Virus record (IMG/VR): IMGVR_UViG_3300047494_000051
Coordinates: 1 to 42,300 of that record
DNA length: 42,300 bases
From: a virus
Strand: one strand, 5' to 3'
The notes beneath the pieces were generated by a model. It did not search any database, was not told the origin of the DNA, and saw nothing but the letters and a program-made list of their open reading frames with translations. The translations under genes were made by a program, and so were the position numbers. Shown piece by piece: positions 1 to 8,346 of the stretch; the stretch's first letter is position 1, and each line of letters starts with the position of its first letter.

Positions 1-21
1 CCGAGTATGGCCGCCCACCAT
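1..21. repeat. Terminal direct overlap, left copy
   Basis: The first 21 bases are identical to the last 21 (42280-42300). An overlap this short is what an assembler leaves when it closes a circle. It supports a complete circular or circularly permuted phage genome rather than a biological terminal repeat. The reading frame of the gene that spans the join stays open when one copy is removed. Confidence 0.9.
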
Positions 22-115
22 GGCAACGGACGTTTGCGGCGAACACAAGACATCCGGATCTGACAACACTGGGTTCTGGCGGCTCAAGCGCGAAGCTGAG
101 AAGGAGGCAACCTGA
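1..115 (+). CDS. C-terminal part of a small Cys-rich protein that spans the circular join
   Basis: This is the 3' part of the gene that begins at 42161. With one copy of the 21-base overlap removed, it encodes 77 residues and stops at 113-115. Cysteines fall at about residues 18, 21, 29 and 52 (CEHC, then GAC, then DVCGEH), which suggests a small zinc-binding fold. The C-terminus is charged. The stop overlaps the next start as TGATG, so translation is probably coupled. I do not recognise a family. The gene is visible only if the sequence is treated as a circle. Confidence 0.7.
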   Translation, partial: RVWPPTMATDVCGEHKTSGSDNTGFWRLKREAEKEAT

Positions 116-363
116 TGAACAAAACCACCGAACCACTATGGTGCATCCGATACGTCGGCCCGGATGACCTGCATGCGGCATCCAGCAAAGAGGCGGCCGA
201 GGCAATGGCGACAAAGCACCGTGCAGCCGTGGCCAAGCTGATTGAGAATGATCCGTCGCTCGTTGCAGATGGCATTACCGCCGAGAGCATGGATGTGGTG
301 GTAGAGCCGTGGCCCTGGAGCGCCGAGGCGCATGCTAAGGATTTGCTCGATGACGGGCGATAA
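115..363 (+). CDS. Small phage protein of unknown function (82 aa)
   Basis: An AGGAGG ribosome site at 102-107 precedes the ATG at 115, which overlaps the stop of the previous gene. The product is acidic and alpha-helical in composition, rich in Ala and Glu, with a run of alternating charged residues from about 20 to 45. It has no membrane segment or recognised motif. It belongs to a short plus-strand operon that starts at the promoter near 41883 and runs across the circular join. Function unknown. Confidence 0.7.
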   Translation: MNKTTEPLWCIRYVGPDDLHAASSKEAAEAMATKHRAAVAKLIENDPSLVADGITAESMDVVVEPWPWSAEAHAKDLLDDGR

Positions 364-544
364 CAAAACCACAGTCGAGGTCTGCGCCAAATGTGGAAAA
401 CCATTTACTGACCTTCAGGTGCGCATGATCGACATGCCATCGGAAAAGAAGTTTCACGTGACCTGCACAATGGAGGACATGCCGCAGTTTGCCGCGTCAA
501 TGGCGGAAATGCAGGCAAGGCGCATCTGGCCGTTCAACCAGTAG
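350..544 (+). CDS. Small zinc-ribbon-like protein (64 aa)
   Basis: I chose the ATG at 350, which sits inside the end of the previous gene. AAGGA lies about 9 bases upstream, so the start is consistent with coupled translation; a longer in-frame start at 332 is less likely. The N-terminus carries VCAKCGKPF, a CxxC knuckle, and a second His/Cys pair (FHVTC) follows about 20 residues later. This suggests one zinc-binding site of a LIM or ribbon type. It is the last gene of the operon and is convergent with the ATP-grasp gene. No promoter or terminator is evident in the 80 bases between them. Confidence 0.65.
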   Translation: MTGDNKTTVEVCAKCGKPFTDLQVRMIDMPSEKKFHVTCTMEDMPQFAASMAEMQARRIWPFNQ

Positions 545-624
545 GTCGCCTGGTTCGTCATCTTAGCGGGTTGACCTCCCCGTAAGCCAGCACTGCCGCC
601 TGGGCCAGCGCCTTATACTGCGCC

Positions 625-1947
625 TCACGCCGCGTATTCGATCCCTTCCGCGTAGCCCATCGCCTGAATGCCGGGCAACTGCCATTTCAGCTTCTGCCCA
701 ATGTCCGTTCGATACATGGGGCTGTTCGGCAGGCTGACGCGCGCAAGGATCTGATACGCGTGCCGCTTTGCTTCCTCCACCGTGGCCCCCGTGCCCGATG
801 CCACCAGGATGTAGGTGCCGGCCGTGACTTCTATTGGGCTGTTGAGGATCACCTGCCCCATCCGCCGCGGCGCCGATCCCAGAGCCATCTCGCAAGGATG
901 GATTGACCGACGCACTTCCGGCGTCAGGCCATAAACCGGAATACCCAGCACGTCTTGGATCGGGAATTTGTTGTACGGATAATCGGGGATCGATAGCACG
1001 ACGCCGGCGGCAATCGTGTCCATGTCAAACGGCTTGCTGTCGCGGCCTTGCGCGATGTCCATCAGCCAGGTCGCAGGGTCACCTTTGTGCAAGGCCTGCT
1101 GGATATTGAAGGTGGGCCAGCCTGGACGCATCGTGAATTCGAGAGGCCAGGGAGTTCCGGCGTCATCAATGATGCAATTAACATCTATGTATCCGACGTA
1201 GCCAGCTCGCGCGAGGTCTGATTCAAAAGGCGCGAGAATGAGGTCCGCGAGCTTGGACTCTGCGACATATCGAAGGATCGTTCCCTGCTCTCCGGTGTTG
1301 GGGCCACGATCCCCGTCACAGAGTTTCTTGAACTCGAAGTTTTCGCACCATCCTCGGTTAAAGCCACCAGGCCCACACCATACTCCCACCGCCATTTCTG
1401 TCCCACTGATTTTCTCCTGTAGGATAAACGGTGATTTCAGTTTGCCGAGAGACTTCCACCGCTCGAGCATGTATATCAGGTCTTCCGGCGTTTTGCCCAC
1501 ATAGGAAAGCGCCTTGTCCGCATCTCCGCTGGGCTTTGAAACGAACGCCTTATCCTGCTTTTTCACGTAGGCGATTGCTGCATCATAATCGTTGAAGGAT
1601 TTCGACGGAGCGACGGCGATGCCCTTGCGCCGGAACATGGACATGCCACGGTCCCGGTCGAGTTCCCATTCCCCCGTGTCGAAGGTGGCGCCGATGATGG
1701 CCGGCGGCTTCGGCTGGGCGCGGATCATGTCTAGTTCGCGAAGGAACATCGTGTTGTCGGTGCAGAAGATCATGTCCGCCCAGCGCACCCAGGCGCGCCA
1801 ATCCGCCACGCGCTCGATCATACCCTTGCCGATGGGGATGAGGCGGGGCTTGGCAGGGACGTACCAGAGAACGTCATGGCCGGCGGCTTTGCAGCGCAGG
1901 AGCCAGTCAAGGCCGTTGGCTTGCGGGTCGATACAGAGAATTCTCAC
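625..1947 (-). CDS. PurD-like ATP-grasp protein
   Basis: This 440-residue protein resembles phosphoribosylamine-glycine ligase (GARS, PurD), an ATP-grasp enzyme of purine synthesis. Visible signatures are a nucleotide-binding SKPSGDADK near 137-145, LQEKISGTEM near 177-185, GDRGPNTGEQGT near 212-223, IDVNCII near 254-260 and a Mg-binding LEFTMRPG near 269-276. The N-terminal region starts with a Rossmann-like strand (MRILCID). The start is GTG at 1947, overlapping the previous stop as GTGA. It is the last gene of the late operon, an odd place for a nucleotide enzyme, so the substrate may differ from that of PurD. No other purine gene is present in the window. The ATP-grasp assignment is firm; the reaction is not. 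Confidence 0.8.
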   Translation of the reverse strand: MRILCIDPQANGLDWLLRCKAAGHDVLWYVPAKPRLIPIGKGMIERVADWRAWVRWADMIFCTDNTMFLRELDMIRAQPKPPAIIGATFDTGEWELDRDRGMSMFRRKGIAVAPSKSFNDYDAAIAYVKKQDKAFVSKPSGDADKALSYVGKTPEDLIYMLERWKSLGKLKSPFILQEKISGTEMAVGVWCGPGGFNRGWCENFEFKKLCDGDRGPNTGEQGTILRYVAESKLADLILAPFESDLARAGYVGYIDVNCIIDDAGTPWPLEFTMRPGWPTFNIQQALHKGDPATWLMDIAQGRDSKPFDMDTIAAGVVLSIPDYPYNKFPIQDVLGIPVYGLTPEVRRSIHPCEMALGSAPRRMGQVILNSPIEVTAGTYILVASGTGATVEEAKRHAYQILARVSLPNSPMYRTDIGQKLKWQLPGIQAMGYAEGIEYAA

Positions 1948-2081
1948 TCGTCGTCGTCCTCTGTGTCTGGCGCTTCTTCCGGCTGGTCTGTGGGGTCCTC
2001 GTCCTCGTCCTCTTCATGGATCGGGGACGGGTCCACGGGCGAGTTCACGGCCACGTCGAGGGTGTCGTTCGGGCCGGTCAC
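1944..2081 (-). CDS. Tiny acidic protein (45 aa)
   Basis: A GTG at 2081 overlaps the stop of the upstream gene (GTGA), and the stop at 1944 overlaps the next GTG start in the same way. The last half is almost wholly Asp/Glu with a few Pro and Thr (HEEDEDEDPTDQPEEAPD). The double coupling supports translation. The function is unknown; possibilities include a DNA mimic, a chaperone-like tail or a packaged acidic peptide. The frame could also be a passive remnant, so confidence is moderate. Confidence 0.55.
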   Translation of the reverse strand: MTGPNDTLDVAVNSPVDPSPIHEEDEDEDPTDQPEEAPDTEDDDE

Positions 2082-3778
2082 TGCTCGCCTGTCCCGGCCG
2101 CCACTGCGGCGCCTGGCGCAACCCGGCTGAGGAAGCTGCCCACGCCACCGGATGCGGCGCCTGGGTTCTGGATGCCGGAGCGCGCGGCGCGGGCCGCGGC
2201 GAGGTAAGGCGCGGTCAGCAGCGCGCCTTTGATGGCCTCCGGAATTGTCGTCTTCATGCGCCCCGCCGTGCCGCTGTCGGGAACGGTTGCGCCAAGGTGT
2301 TCCTGGCCGGCCGCCGCCCACTCCTGGAAGTCCGATCCGCCGCGGCTGAAGCCCGCTTTGCGCGAGCTGCTGTCCATGGATTTGATTGCCGACAGCAGCA
2401 TGGACGGCGTGAAATTTCCGAGCGCCTTAGGATTTCCGGCAGCCTTCTCCACGGCCATCATCAGCGCGGCCGCCTTCCTGGCCTTCTGAAGCTCCGGCGC
2501 AAAGGCAGGGTTCACGCGCTCGATGTTGTCGCGGAATGCTCCTTGGAGTTCGGTGAACGCGCGGCCAAGCATCTTCTGGTTAGGGTCCATGGACGCGCTG
2601 AACTGCCGCGCGTGCGTGCCAAGGTCCTGGTCGATCATGTTCATCGTGCGGCCAGACATGCCGCCGCCGGGCAGGATGCGCTTCTGCATTTTCTCGGAAA
2701 CGAAAGCATCGAACTGCGCGAGTTCGCGCTGTGGCAGCGTGCTGTAATCCTTCCGGATTGAACTGATCTTTTTGGCGATCTGCATGTCGGGATTGAAGGC
2801 CATGCGCGGCAGCACGGACTCGTATGCCTGGCTCACTTTCTGCGCGGCATACTGCACCGCCTCGTAGCCGGGTTTGGTGTTCGGCGGGAGTTTCACACCA
2901 AGCGGCGCGAGCGCCTTGTTGATGGTCGCAAGCTGAAAATCAGAAACCGCGCTCACCCGGGCGTTGTGGATGACGTCGCCGATGATCGGTGTGGACATGG
3001 CTTTTTGCTCGGCCTTGTTCGCGTAGGTGCCGCCAAGCTGGCCAGGAGTAAGCCGCACGCCGGCATCCAAAAGGATTTTGCGCGAGGGCGTGAGGCGGTT
3101 TGCAGCGCTTGCCGCCGCCAGTGCGGATTTCACTTCCAGCGCGGCGCTTACCGAGCCAAACCCGGCCCCCACGCCGGCGCCGGCCGCAACCTGCTCGGCC
3201 TTGTGCTTCCAAAAGTCCTGGCCGGCATCCACGGGCGTCAGTGCACCGGCCGCAGCGCCCGCCGCCGCCGGCTTCACCAGGGCTTTGCCGACTTTCGCGC
3301 CGGTGCTGGCCGCCTTTCCGACTTTCGCCAGCCCCAGGCCTTCCTCAATGCTTTTTGCGATCCGGCCTGGCCCGATGAACGATCCGGCGAAGTCGCCCGC
3401 GGTCGCCGCAATCGGGTGCTGCGCGTAGCTGGGTTTCATGGCGGCCTGGATCGCCTTGTTGGCCAATTCGCCTTCGTCGGACATGGCGCCGCCGGCGCGC
3501 GTGAGAGCGTTGTTGCCGCCGAACAGGCCGCCCACCGCCTTGAGTCCCCGGCCGGCCAGTTGCTCGCCGCCGAACACCATCCCGGCCGCGCCGGCGCCCA
3601 CACCCTTCGCGGCCGAGACCAGGGAGCTTTCCTGCGGCGCTGCTGCTGGCGGCTTCTGCAGAACGAACCCGGGCGGCAGAGGCGGGTGTCCGGCAGGCTG
3701 TGCCTGGCCCTGCTGCGGTTGAGGTTGCAGCACGAATCCAGCAGGCAGCGGAGGGAGGCCGCCTACTGCGGGGTCCAT
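2078..3778 (-). CDS. Large virion protein, probable DNA-ejection (internal) protein
   Basis: This 566-residue protein opens with two copies of a Pro-rich motif (PPLPAGFVLQ and PPLPPGFVLQ, about residues 9-18 and 33-42). I have seen such motifs at the start of large phage internal or tail-associated proteins. An Ala/Gly-rich, membrane-active-looking stretch (about 55-180) and a helical region follow. It is the last of three large Gly/Ala/Gln-rich proteins in a row downstream of the tail genes, where short-tailed phages keep ejection proteins. The start overlaps the end of the previous gene by 16 bases. Role inferred from position and composition. Confidence 0.6.
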   Translation of the reverse strand: MDPAVGGLPPLPAGFVLQPQPQQGQAQPAGHPPLPPGFVLQKPPAAAPQESSLVSAAKGVGAGAAGMVFGGEQLAGRGLKAVGGLFGGNNALTRAGGAMSDEGELANKAIQAAMKPSYAQHPIAATAGDFAGSFIGPGRIAKSIEEGLGLAKVGKAASTGAKVGKALVKPAAAGAAAGALTPVDAGQDFWKHKAEQVAAGAGVGAGFGSVSAALEVKSALAAASAANRLTPSRKILLDAGVRLTPGQLGGTYANKAEQKAMSTPIIGDVIHNARVSAVSDFQLATINKALAPLGVKLPPNTKPGYEAVQYAAQKVSQAYESVLPRMAFNPDMQIAKKISSIRKDYSTLPQRELAQFDAFVSEKMQKRILPGGGMSGRTMNMIDQDLGTHARQFSASMDPNQKMLGRAFTELQGAFRDNIERVNPAFAPELQKARKAAALMMAVEKAAGNPKALGNFTPSMLLSAIKSMDSSSRKAGFSRGGSDFQEWAAAGQEHLGATVPDSGTAGRMKTTIPEAIKGALLTAPYLAAARAARSGIQNPGAASGGVGSFLSRVAPGAAVAAGTGEQ

Positions 3779-5355
3779 TGGCCGTTCCTCAGAAAGAGCT
3801 TCTGGCCTGTCTGCGGGTTGACGGCGGTGGGAACCTCAGCGCCGGCCACCGGCTGCATCTGACCCTGCCCGCCACCGGTGCCGCCGCTGAGCTCCACCTT
3901 CACGTCACCGGGGGCTTTGCCCGCGGCGTCCATTTCCTGCTGCATCTGATCGATGACGGCCCGATATTGCTCCTTGGTCTGCGCAACGGACAGCATCTCG
4001 CGCGCGTGGTCCTTGTCGCTAACGGTCGGCGTTCCGGTGGGGCTCATGGCGCGGGCGTAAACGTTCACCAGGGACGTGTTTGCCGCCACGAAGCGGGACA
4101 CCGCCGGATCACCCGATCCCGACTGCACCGCGGCAATGGCCTTGTTGAGCGGGACGAACTGCGTGCGCGGGAACGCTTCGGACGCGGCCAGCGCGAGCGG
4201 AATGACGCGCTTCGCCTCATCCACCGCCATGCCCATGTTTGCCGAACGCGTGCCCAGAGTGCGCTCCCCGGCGGTGAGGCCGCTGAACTCAGCCATCTTC
4301 GTGGCGATGTCGGTGGGGCTTAGGCCGGCCGCTTTTGCCTGCGCGGTGATTTCCTTCCGCAACGCCACAATGTTGGCCGCGCCCTGGGTGCCGCGGCCAA
4401 TGTTCTGCATCACGCTCTTGTCGCCGGCGAGATACTGGCCGGCCATCTCCTTCAGCGTGTCCTTGTCCAGCGCTCCGCCGCCGCCGCCCGCGCCCGGCTT
4501 CGTGAGACCAACGCTGTCCTTGATCGGCACCGAACGGCCATCCTCGGTGACGCGCACAAGGCTGCCATCCGGCTTTTGGAAGATCTGGCCCTTACCGGCC
4601 TGAAGCGCCAAAGCCTCGCGGCGCATCGCCAGTGAGTCGGCGTGTTCCTGCGCGCTCAGCGCGCGGGTGGCCTGCCTGTCGGCCTCCGTGTCAGCGTGGA
4701 ACTGCTCACGGTCCAGCCTCGTGTCCTTGCGATCGTCGGCGGCCTGCTGGGCCTTGAAGACTTCCAGCTTGTCCTTGTTCGCCTGCTGGATTTGCGGCCA
4801 GGCATTGCGGGCGGCCATCAGGATCGCCTGCGGCGGGGTGCCCGGCGGGGCTACGGCGCGCATCTGCTGAACCACATCGTTGAACGTGGTGGGCTGAAAG
4901 TCGCCGAGGCCCGGCTGTTGCGGCGAAACGCCACCGCCTCCACCCGGCGACATCCCCCCCTGCATCTGCGGGTTCTGTGGCCGGACTTGCTGGCCGGGCA
5001 TCATTTGCTGCGGCTGCTGCGGCGGGCCGGGCGGCGGTGCCATCCGCTGCGCCCCTGGAAGTGGGCCTGGGCCGCCCGGTGCGCCACCGCCTGCCATCGG
5101 CGCGCCACCGCCGCTCTGCCCGCCCCCGAACCCCTGCGACACGCTGTAGGGGCCAGGGGGCTGCTGATCGCCACCGCCGGCCTGATGAAGCTGCGCGGCC
5201 ATGTCGATCTTATCCGCAATCGCTCCCAGCTGCGCCGCCTGCTGGGCGTGCTGGAACTCGATCTGCTTCATCTTCACTTCCTGCTGGCGCTTCATCTGGC
5301 TTTGCGCTGTGTCCAGCACGGTGCCGAGATTGCCCAGAAATGCCCCGATGCTCAT
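3763..5355 (-). CDS. Virion protein, probable DNA-ejection protein
   Basis: This protein has 530 residues. The N-terminus is a Gln-rich amphipathic helix (about 15-60). A low-complexity Gly/Pro/Gln stretch (about 60-150) and a long charged coiled-coil-like segment (about 190-250) follow. The C-terminal half is mixed helical and ends with a short Gly-rich linker. I see no catalytic motif. It lies between the other two ejection-type proteins in the same operon, which supports an internal virion role. Confidence 0.55.
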   Translation of the reverse strand: MSIGAFLGNLGTVLDTAQSQMKRQQEVKMKQIEFQHAQQAAQLGAIADKIDMAAQLHQAGGGDQQPPGPYSVSQGFGGGQSGGGAPMAGGGAPGGPGPLPGAQRMAPPPGPPQQPQQMMPGQQVRPQNPQMQGGMSPGGGGGVSPQQPGLGDFQPTTFNDVVQQMRAVAPPGTPPQAILMAARNAWPQIQQANKDKLEVFKAQQAADDRKDTRLDREQFHADTEADRQATRALSAQEHADSLAMRREALALQAGKGQIFQKPDGSLVRVTEDGRSVPIKDSVGLTKPGAGGGGGALDKDTLKEMAGQYLAGDKSVMQNIGRGTQGAANIVALRKEITAQAKAAGLSPTDIATKMAEFSGLTAGERTLGTRSANMGMAVDEAKRVIPLALAASEAFPRTQFVPLNKAIAAVQSGSGDPAVSRFVAANTSLVNVYARAMSPTGTPTVSDKDHAREMLSVAQTKEQYRAVIDQMQQEMDAAGKAPGDVKVELSGGTGGGQGQMQPVAGAEVPTAVNPQTGQKLFLRNGQWTPQ

Positions 5356-5358
5356 GGC

Positions 5359-6270
5359 TTACTGCCACCCGCCGCCATCTGAAGCGGCGCCGTCGCCCGA
5401 GAAGGCATTTCCTACGCCACCACCACCGAACAGGGAGGTAAGTTGAGAAATCCCGCCACCAAACAACCCGCCGAAGCTGCCAAACCCGCCCAACGCGTCC
5501 CCGAGCAATGACCCGATGCCGCCAAACATCCCTTGGTTCTGCGCGTTCTGCGCATTGTACTGCGCAAGCTGGTTCTGGTAGCCTTGGTTCGACAGGCCGA
5601 GATACTGGTCAGACGCGTTCGTGGCATTCCCATAGAGCGCCTGCTGATTGCCGAGCGCGCCGATGTTCGCCTGGTTGATCGCGTTGGACGTGCTGTAGGG
5701 AAGCTGCCCCGATGCCAGAGTCGCATCGGCGCCGCCCTGCCCCTGCGAAGCCCCGCCGGCAAAATCCTGGTTGGCCGTGTTGTTCAGTTGGCCGTATGCG
5801 CCTGCGCCCGCGATCTGGCGCTGCAATTCGTTGTTCTGCCAATCAATGTTGAAATTGCTGTTGTTCTGCGCGGCCACGCTCGCGCCGTATGGCGTGGCAC
5901 CCACGCCGGTGGACGCCAGTTGCGCGTTGGTCTGGTCCTGCTGCTGTTGCTGCGTCCGGGCATACAGCGCGTTCTGCGGGTCGAAGGCGGTGTTCAGGAT
6001 GGAGCTGCCCGCGCCGAGCGCCTGGTTGCCTGCGCCGTAGAGCGCCGAGCTTGCGCCGCTGGCCTGGCTGCCAAGCTGGCCGAATAGCCCGCCGGCTTGG
6101 TTCGCCGCGCTCTGATATCCGCCCGCATACTGGTTGTTCAGGATGTTGTTCGTGTAGCCGGCGCCCTGCGATGCCGCGCCGGAAATGCCGCTGAGGTTGC
6201 TGCCGAAGGTGTTGTTGGCCTGTCCGAAATTCGAATAGTTCGGCGCAGTCGGAACGGTAGGGCTACCCAT
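5359..6270 (-). CDS. Gly/Asn/Gln-rich virion protein, probable ejection protein
   Basis: This 303-residue protein is dominated by Gly, Asn, Gln, Ala and Ser, with few charged residues. The C-terminus is a Gly/Phe/Leu-rich segment (about 245-285) that could insert in a membrane. Proteins of this composition often sit between the tail genes and the large internal proteins in podoviruses. The ATG at 6270 is separated from the preceding stop by 6 bases. No enzyme motif is visible. Confidence 0.55.
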   Translation of the reverse strand: MGSPTVPTAPNYSNFGQANNTFGSNLSGISGAASQGAGYTNNILNNQYAGGYQSAANQAGGLFGQLGSQASGASSALYGAGNQALGAGSSILNTAFDPQNALYARTQQQQQDQTNAQLASTGVGATPYGASVAAQNNSNFNIDWQNNELQRQIAGAGAYGQLNNTANQDFAGGASQGQGGADATLASGQLPYSTSNAINQANIGALGNQQALYGNATNASDQYLGLSNQGYQNQLAQYNAQNAQNQGMFGGIGSLLGDALGGFGSFGGLFGGGISQLTSLFGGGGVGNAFSGDGAASDGGGWQ

Positions 6271-6276
6271 GGCTGA

Positions 6277-6744
6277 TCACTCCAGATACGCGCTGTGCAG
6301 CATTTCCACTGCTGGCAGGCCAAGGCGTTCGAGGATCCGGCCGGCGCGCGCCTCGCTATCCTTCAGACGTACCTTTCCTTGAACCTTTGCCGGGCGGGGC
6401 AATGCCGAAAGCGCGTGCTTCCAGAGAGATGCCCAAACTAAGCCGCGGTTCTTTTCCTCCGGCACCACCCAGATCGTGTCTTCCTGGATGTACAGCGTCG
6501 ATTGGTAACGATCGGGCCGGTGGAAATGAAACCCGATATAGCCTGCGAGCTTCCCGTCTCGCCTCGCTACAAACGCCCGCCATGTGCCTTGCTCCTCACG
6601 CGCCAGGTAGAGCTTCCAGTTGACCGCTAGCGGCACCTTGTCGGTGTCGAGCGCAATCTCTGCCCAATGCGCCTTGACCAGCTCGCCGAGCCGGTCATTG
6701 GCGAGCAAACCTAGGAGCGGTTCCCACCCATAGGTCAGGGGCAT
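6277..6744 (-). CDS. GNAT-family acetyltransferase-like virion-region protein
   Basis: This 155-residue protein has a GNAT-like layout: a central beta segment (AGYIGFHFH, about 68-76), a strand with an acidic residue (DTIWVVPEEKNRGLVW, about 89-104) that matches the acetyl-CoA loop region, and a C-terminal helix. A similar small GNAT protein occurs in the structural regions of other podoviruses. Substrate unknown. It starts two bases away from the stop of the preceding 52-residue gene. Confidence 0.6.
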   Translation of the reverse strand: MPLTYGWEPLLGLLANDRLGELVKAHWAEIALDTDKVPLAVNWKLYLAREEQGTWRAFVARRDGKLAGYIGFHFHRPDRYQSTLYIQEDTIWVVPEEKNRGLVWASLWKHALSALPRPAKVQGKVRLKDSEARAGRILERLGLPAVEMLHSAYLE

Positions 6745-6745
6745 G

Positions 6746-6904
6746 TCAGCAGTTTCGCGGGCCGGGGGGCTGCTGATAGGCCGGCGTGTCCTTGCGCGTC
6801 GTTTCGCTGTTCACGCTCGCCTTTGGCAGGTTGCGAGTGGATGCGTCATCGGGCGCAACCTTGCCGTTGCCGCCCATGCCCTTGTCGGCGCCCACATCCT
6901 TCAT
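6746..6904 (-). CDS. Small hydrophilic protein (52 aa)
   Basis: This short gene has an ATG at 6904 that overlaps the stop of the lipoprotein gene (ATGA), and it ends two bases before the GNAT start. The product is Lys/Gly/Asp-rich, ends in Pro/Gln, and is probably disordered. Tight packing on both sides is the main evidence that it is translated. No recognised motif; function unknown. Confidence 0.55.
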   Translation of the reverse strand: MKDVGADKGMGGNGKVAPDDASTRNLPKASVNSETTRKDTPAYQQPPGPRNC

Positions 6905-7278
6905 GGCTTGGCTCCTGTGGTGGTGGAGGGCACCACCTTGATGACGGGCGCGCCCTGCTGCGTGATCGCCAGCGCCTGCGCGTTGATCTGGCCCACCAGC
7001 GTGGTGATGGCGGCGAGGTCTAGCGTTGAGGCGTTCACGGCGGCCTGGAGTTTGGCCACGTAGCTATCGCTCACCAGCAGCGCGGCGGAGATGGCCGGCG
7101 CCAGCGCAGGGTCTGCGGCTTCGGCGGCGAGCGCGATGCCCTTGGCGATGCCGTAGTCGGTCAGCGCGGTGTTTGCAGCGCTGATGGCGGTCTGCGCATC
7201 TCCAAGGACTGTGGCCTGTTGCGTGGCAGAACAGGCCGTCAGCGCGAAGATGGGCAGAGCGATGATGATCCTACGCAT
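6901..7278 (-). CDS. Small phage lipoprotein
   Basis: This 125-residue protein has a clear lipoprotein signal: a basic start (MRRIII), a hydrophobic core, and the lipobox LTAC at about 13-16. The mature part is Ala-rich and helical and ends in Thr/Gly/Lys/Pro. It lies beside two or three small membrane proteins in a lysis-like cluster, so an outer-membrane spanin role is possible. It is longer and less Pro-rich than most Rz1 proteins. An alternative is a surface-exclusion lipoprotein. AAGGAAA precedes the ATG. Confidence 0.65.
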   Translation of the reverse strand: MRRIIIALPIFALTACSATQQATVLGDAQTAISAANTALTDYGIAKGIALAAEAADPALAPAISAALLVSDSYVAKLQAAVNASTLDLAAITTLVGQINAQALAITQQGAPVIKVVPSTTTGAKP

Positions 7279-7290
7279 GGAATGGTTTCC

Positions 7291-7515
7291 TTATGTTTTG
7301 GGGGCCGTGACTACGCCTGGCGTCAGGGTAGTGCTGGTTGCTTCTGCGGTGTGAGCAAGCTGGACGCCGATAGCCTCCACCTGCGGCAGCGCATCATTGA
7401 TTTTCTGCCTGTTCTGCACATGCAGAAGAACCAGCAGCGCATTCACGGCCAGGTTGAACAGCGGCAACGCGCCCACGATGGCGTCGATCAGGGTCGCGTG
7501 GGCGGTGTTGTCCAT
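7291..7515 (-). CDS. Small single-pass membrane protein (74 aa)
   Basis: The protein has one strong hydrophobic segment (about residues 9-32, LIDAIVGALPLFNLAVNALL), then a short polar tail. It lies between a coiled-coil membrane protein and a lipoprotein, as holin or pinholin accessory genes often do. Translation is supported by its position in a tightly packed minus-strand operon. The holin role is inference from context. Confidence 0.55.
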   Translation of the reverse strand: MDNTAHATLIDAIVGALPLFNLAVNALLVLLHVQNRQKINDALPQVEAIGVQLAHTAEATSTTLTPGVVTAPKT

Positions 7516-7600
7516 CTCATCAGCCCCTAAGGAGAGATGCCGCTATATCACCGTTTCCTTCCTATTTAGAAGGGGTTTCTTCCTTTTTAGGGCCGCGTTC

Positions 7601-7951
7601 CTAGAATGGGTCTTCAAGCTTAGGAACGGGTGGTATCGTCAAATGCTCGCCATATTTCGCAGCGATGTTGCACAGATCATGACGGTAATCGTGCGCCCAT
7701 TCATCCACCCGCCGCGCGCGGCGCTCCCATAACTCCGCACGCGCCTCCGCTTCATTAATTCTGCGTTCGTAGCGGTCCAGCGTTGACTCCAGGCTGCGGT
7801 CGAGATTGGCGCGGACCTCATCGCCGCCGGCGGCCGACTTGCTTTTGCTCAGATCCTTGGAGTTCTTGAAAATAGCCCACGCCATTACGCTCAGCAGTCC
7901 AAAACCATTTGCTACCGTCGTCCAAAGACCAGCCGATGGATTATCCGCCAC
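7601..7951 (-). CDS. Membrane protein with coiled coil, possible inner-membrane spanin
   Basis: This 116-residue protein has one N-terminal membrane segment (about 10-28) followed by a long charged helix with heptad-like spacing (about 45-95). This is the topology of Rz-type i-spanins, which link to an outer-membrane lipoprotein during lysis. A lipoprotein gene lies two genes downstream. The start is GTG at 7951, one base from the stop of the upstream gene. A stretch of 85 bases to the next gene holds no clear signal. Role inferred. Confidence 0.55.
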   Translation of the reverse strand: MADNPSAGLWTTVANGFGLLSVMAWAIFKNSKDLSKSKSAAGGDEVRANLDRSLESTLDRYERRINEAEARAELWERRARRVDEWAHDYRHDLCNIAAKYGEHLTIPPVPKLEDPF

Positions 7952-7952
7952 G

Positions 7953-8345
7953 TCAAATTAAGCCCCCGTGCTTCCGAATGAATTTCCAAACGGACACCAA
8001 ATTCAGCGCCGCGCTCACCCCATAAAATGCCATGGCGCCATGTGGTCCGCCGATAGAAAATATCATTGCCCAGCCCATTTCTCCGGACGTGAGCGCAGCC
8101 AAAATCGCAGCCCCGCCGCGGATCGGTCGCACGTCCACCGTGACTGCAAAAAGCTGGAACAGGCCAACGGCCAGGCACACGTTTTCCCAGAACATCGCCG
8201 GCGCAAGCTGAAGCAGCGGCCCGAAGCTGTTGTAGCTGAGGCCGTCCTGCATCGTGGAATTGATGATGAACCAGCCGATCAGCGAAATTGCGCTGCCGAC
8301 TTCGGCCCATCGCGTGTCGCTCAACCAAATCGTCCGAAGGGTCAT
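7953..8345 (-). CDS. Polytopic membrane protein, possible holin
   Basis: I chose the ATG at 8345, one base after the upstream stop (TGAGATG). Longer in-frame starts lie in the out-of-phase part of the fibre gene. The 130-residue product has about four hydrophobic segments (near 14-30, 42-72, 78-96 and 98-120), ending KFIRKHGG. A small polytopic membrane protein ahead of spanin-like genes fits a holin, but the family is not recognised. Confidence 0.6.
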   Translation of the reverse strand: MTLRTIWLSDTRWAEVGSAISLIGWFIINSTMQDGLSYNSFGPLLQLAPAMFWENVCLAVGLFQLFAVTVDVRPIRGGAAILAALTSGEMGWAMIFSIGGPHGAMAFYGVSAALNLVSVWKFIRKHGGLI

Positions 8346-8346
8346 C

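Noticed and set aside
563-687. Possible 21-residue basic ORF just downstream of the ATP-grasp gene
   Set aside because: GTGA coupling is present, but the product is very short with no motif, and the frame upstream is only a shadow of the ATP-grasp gene.
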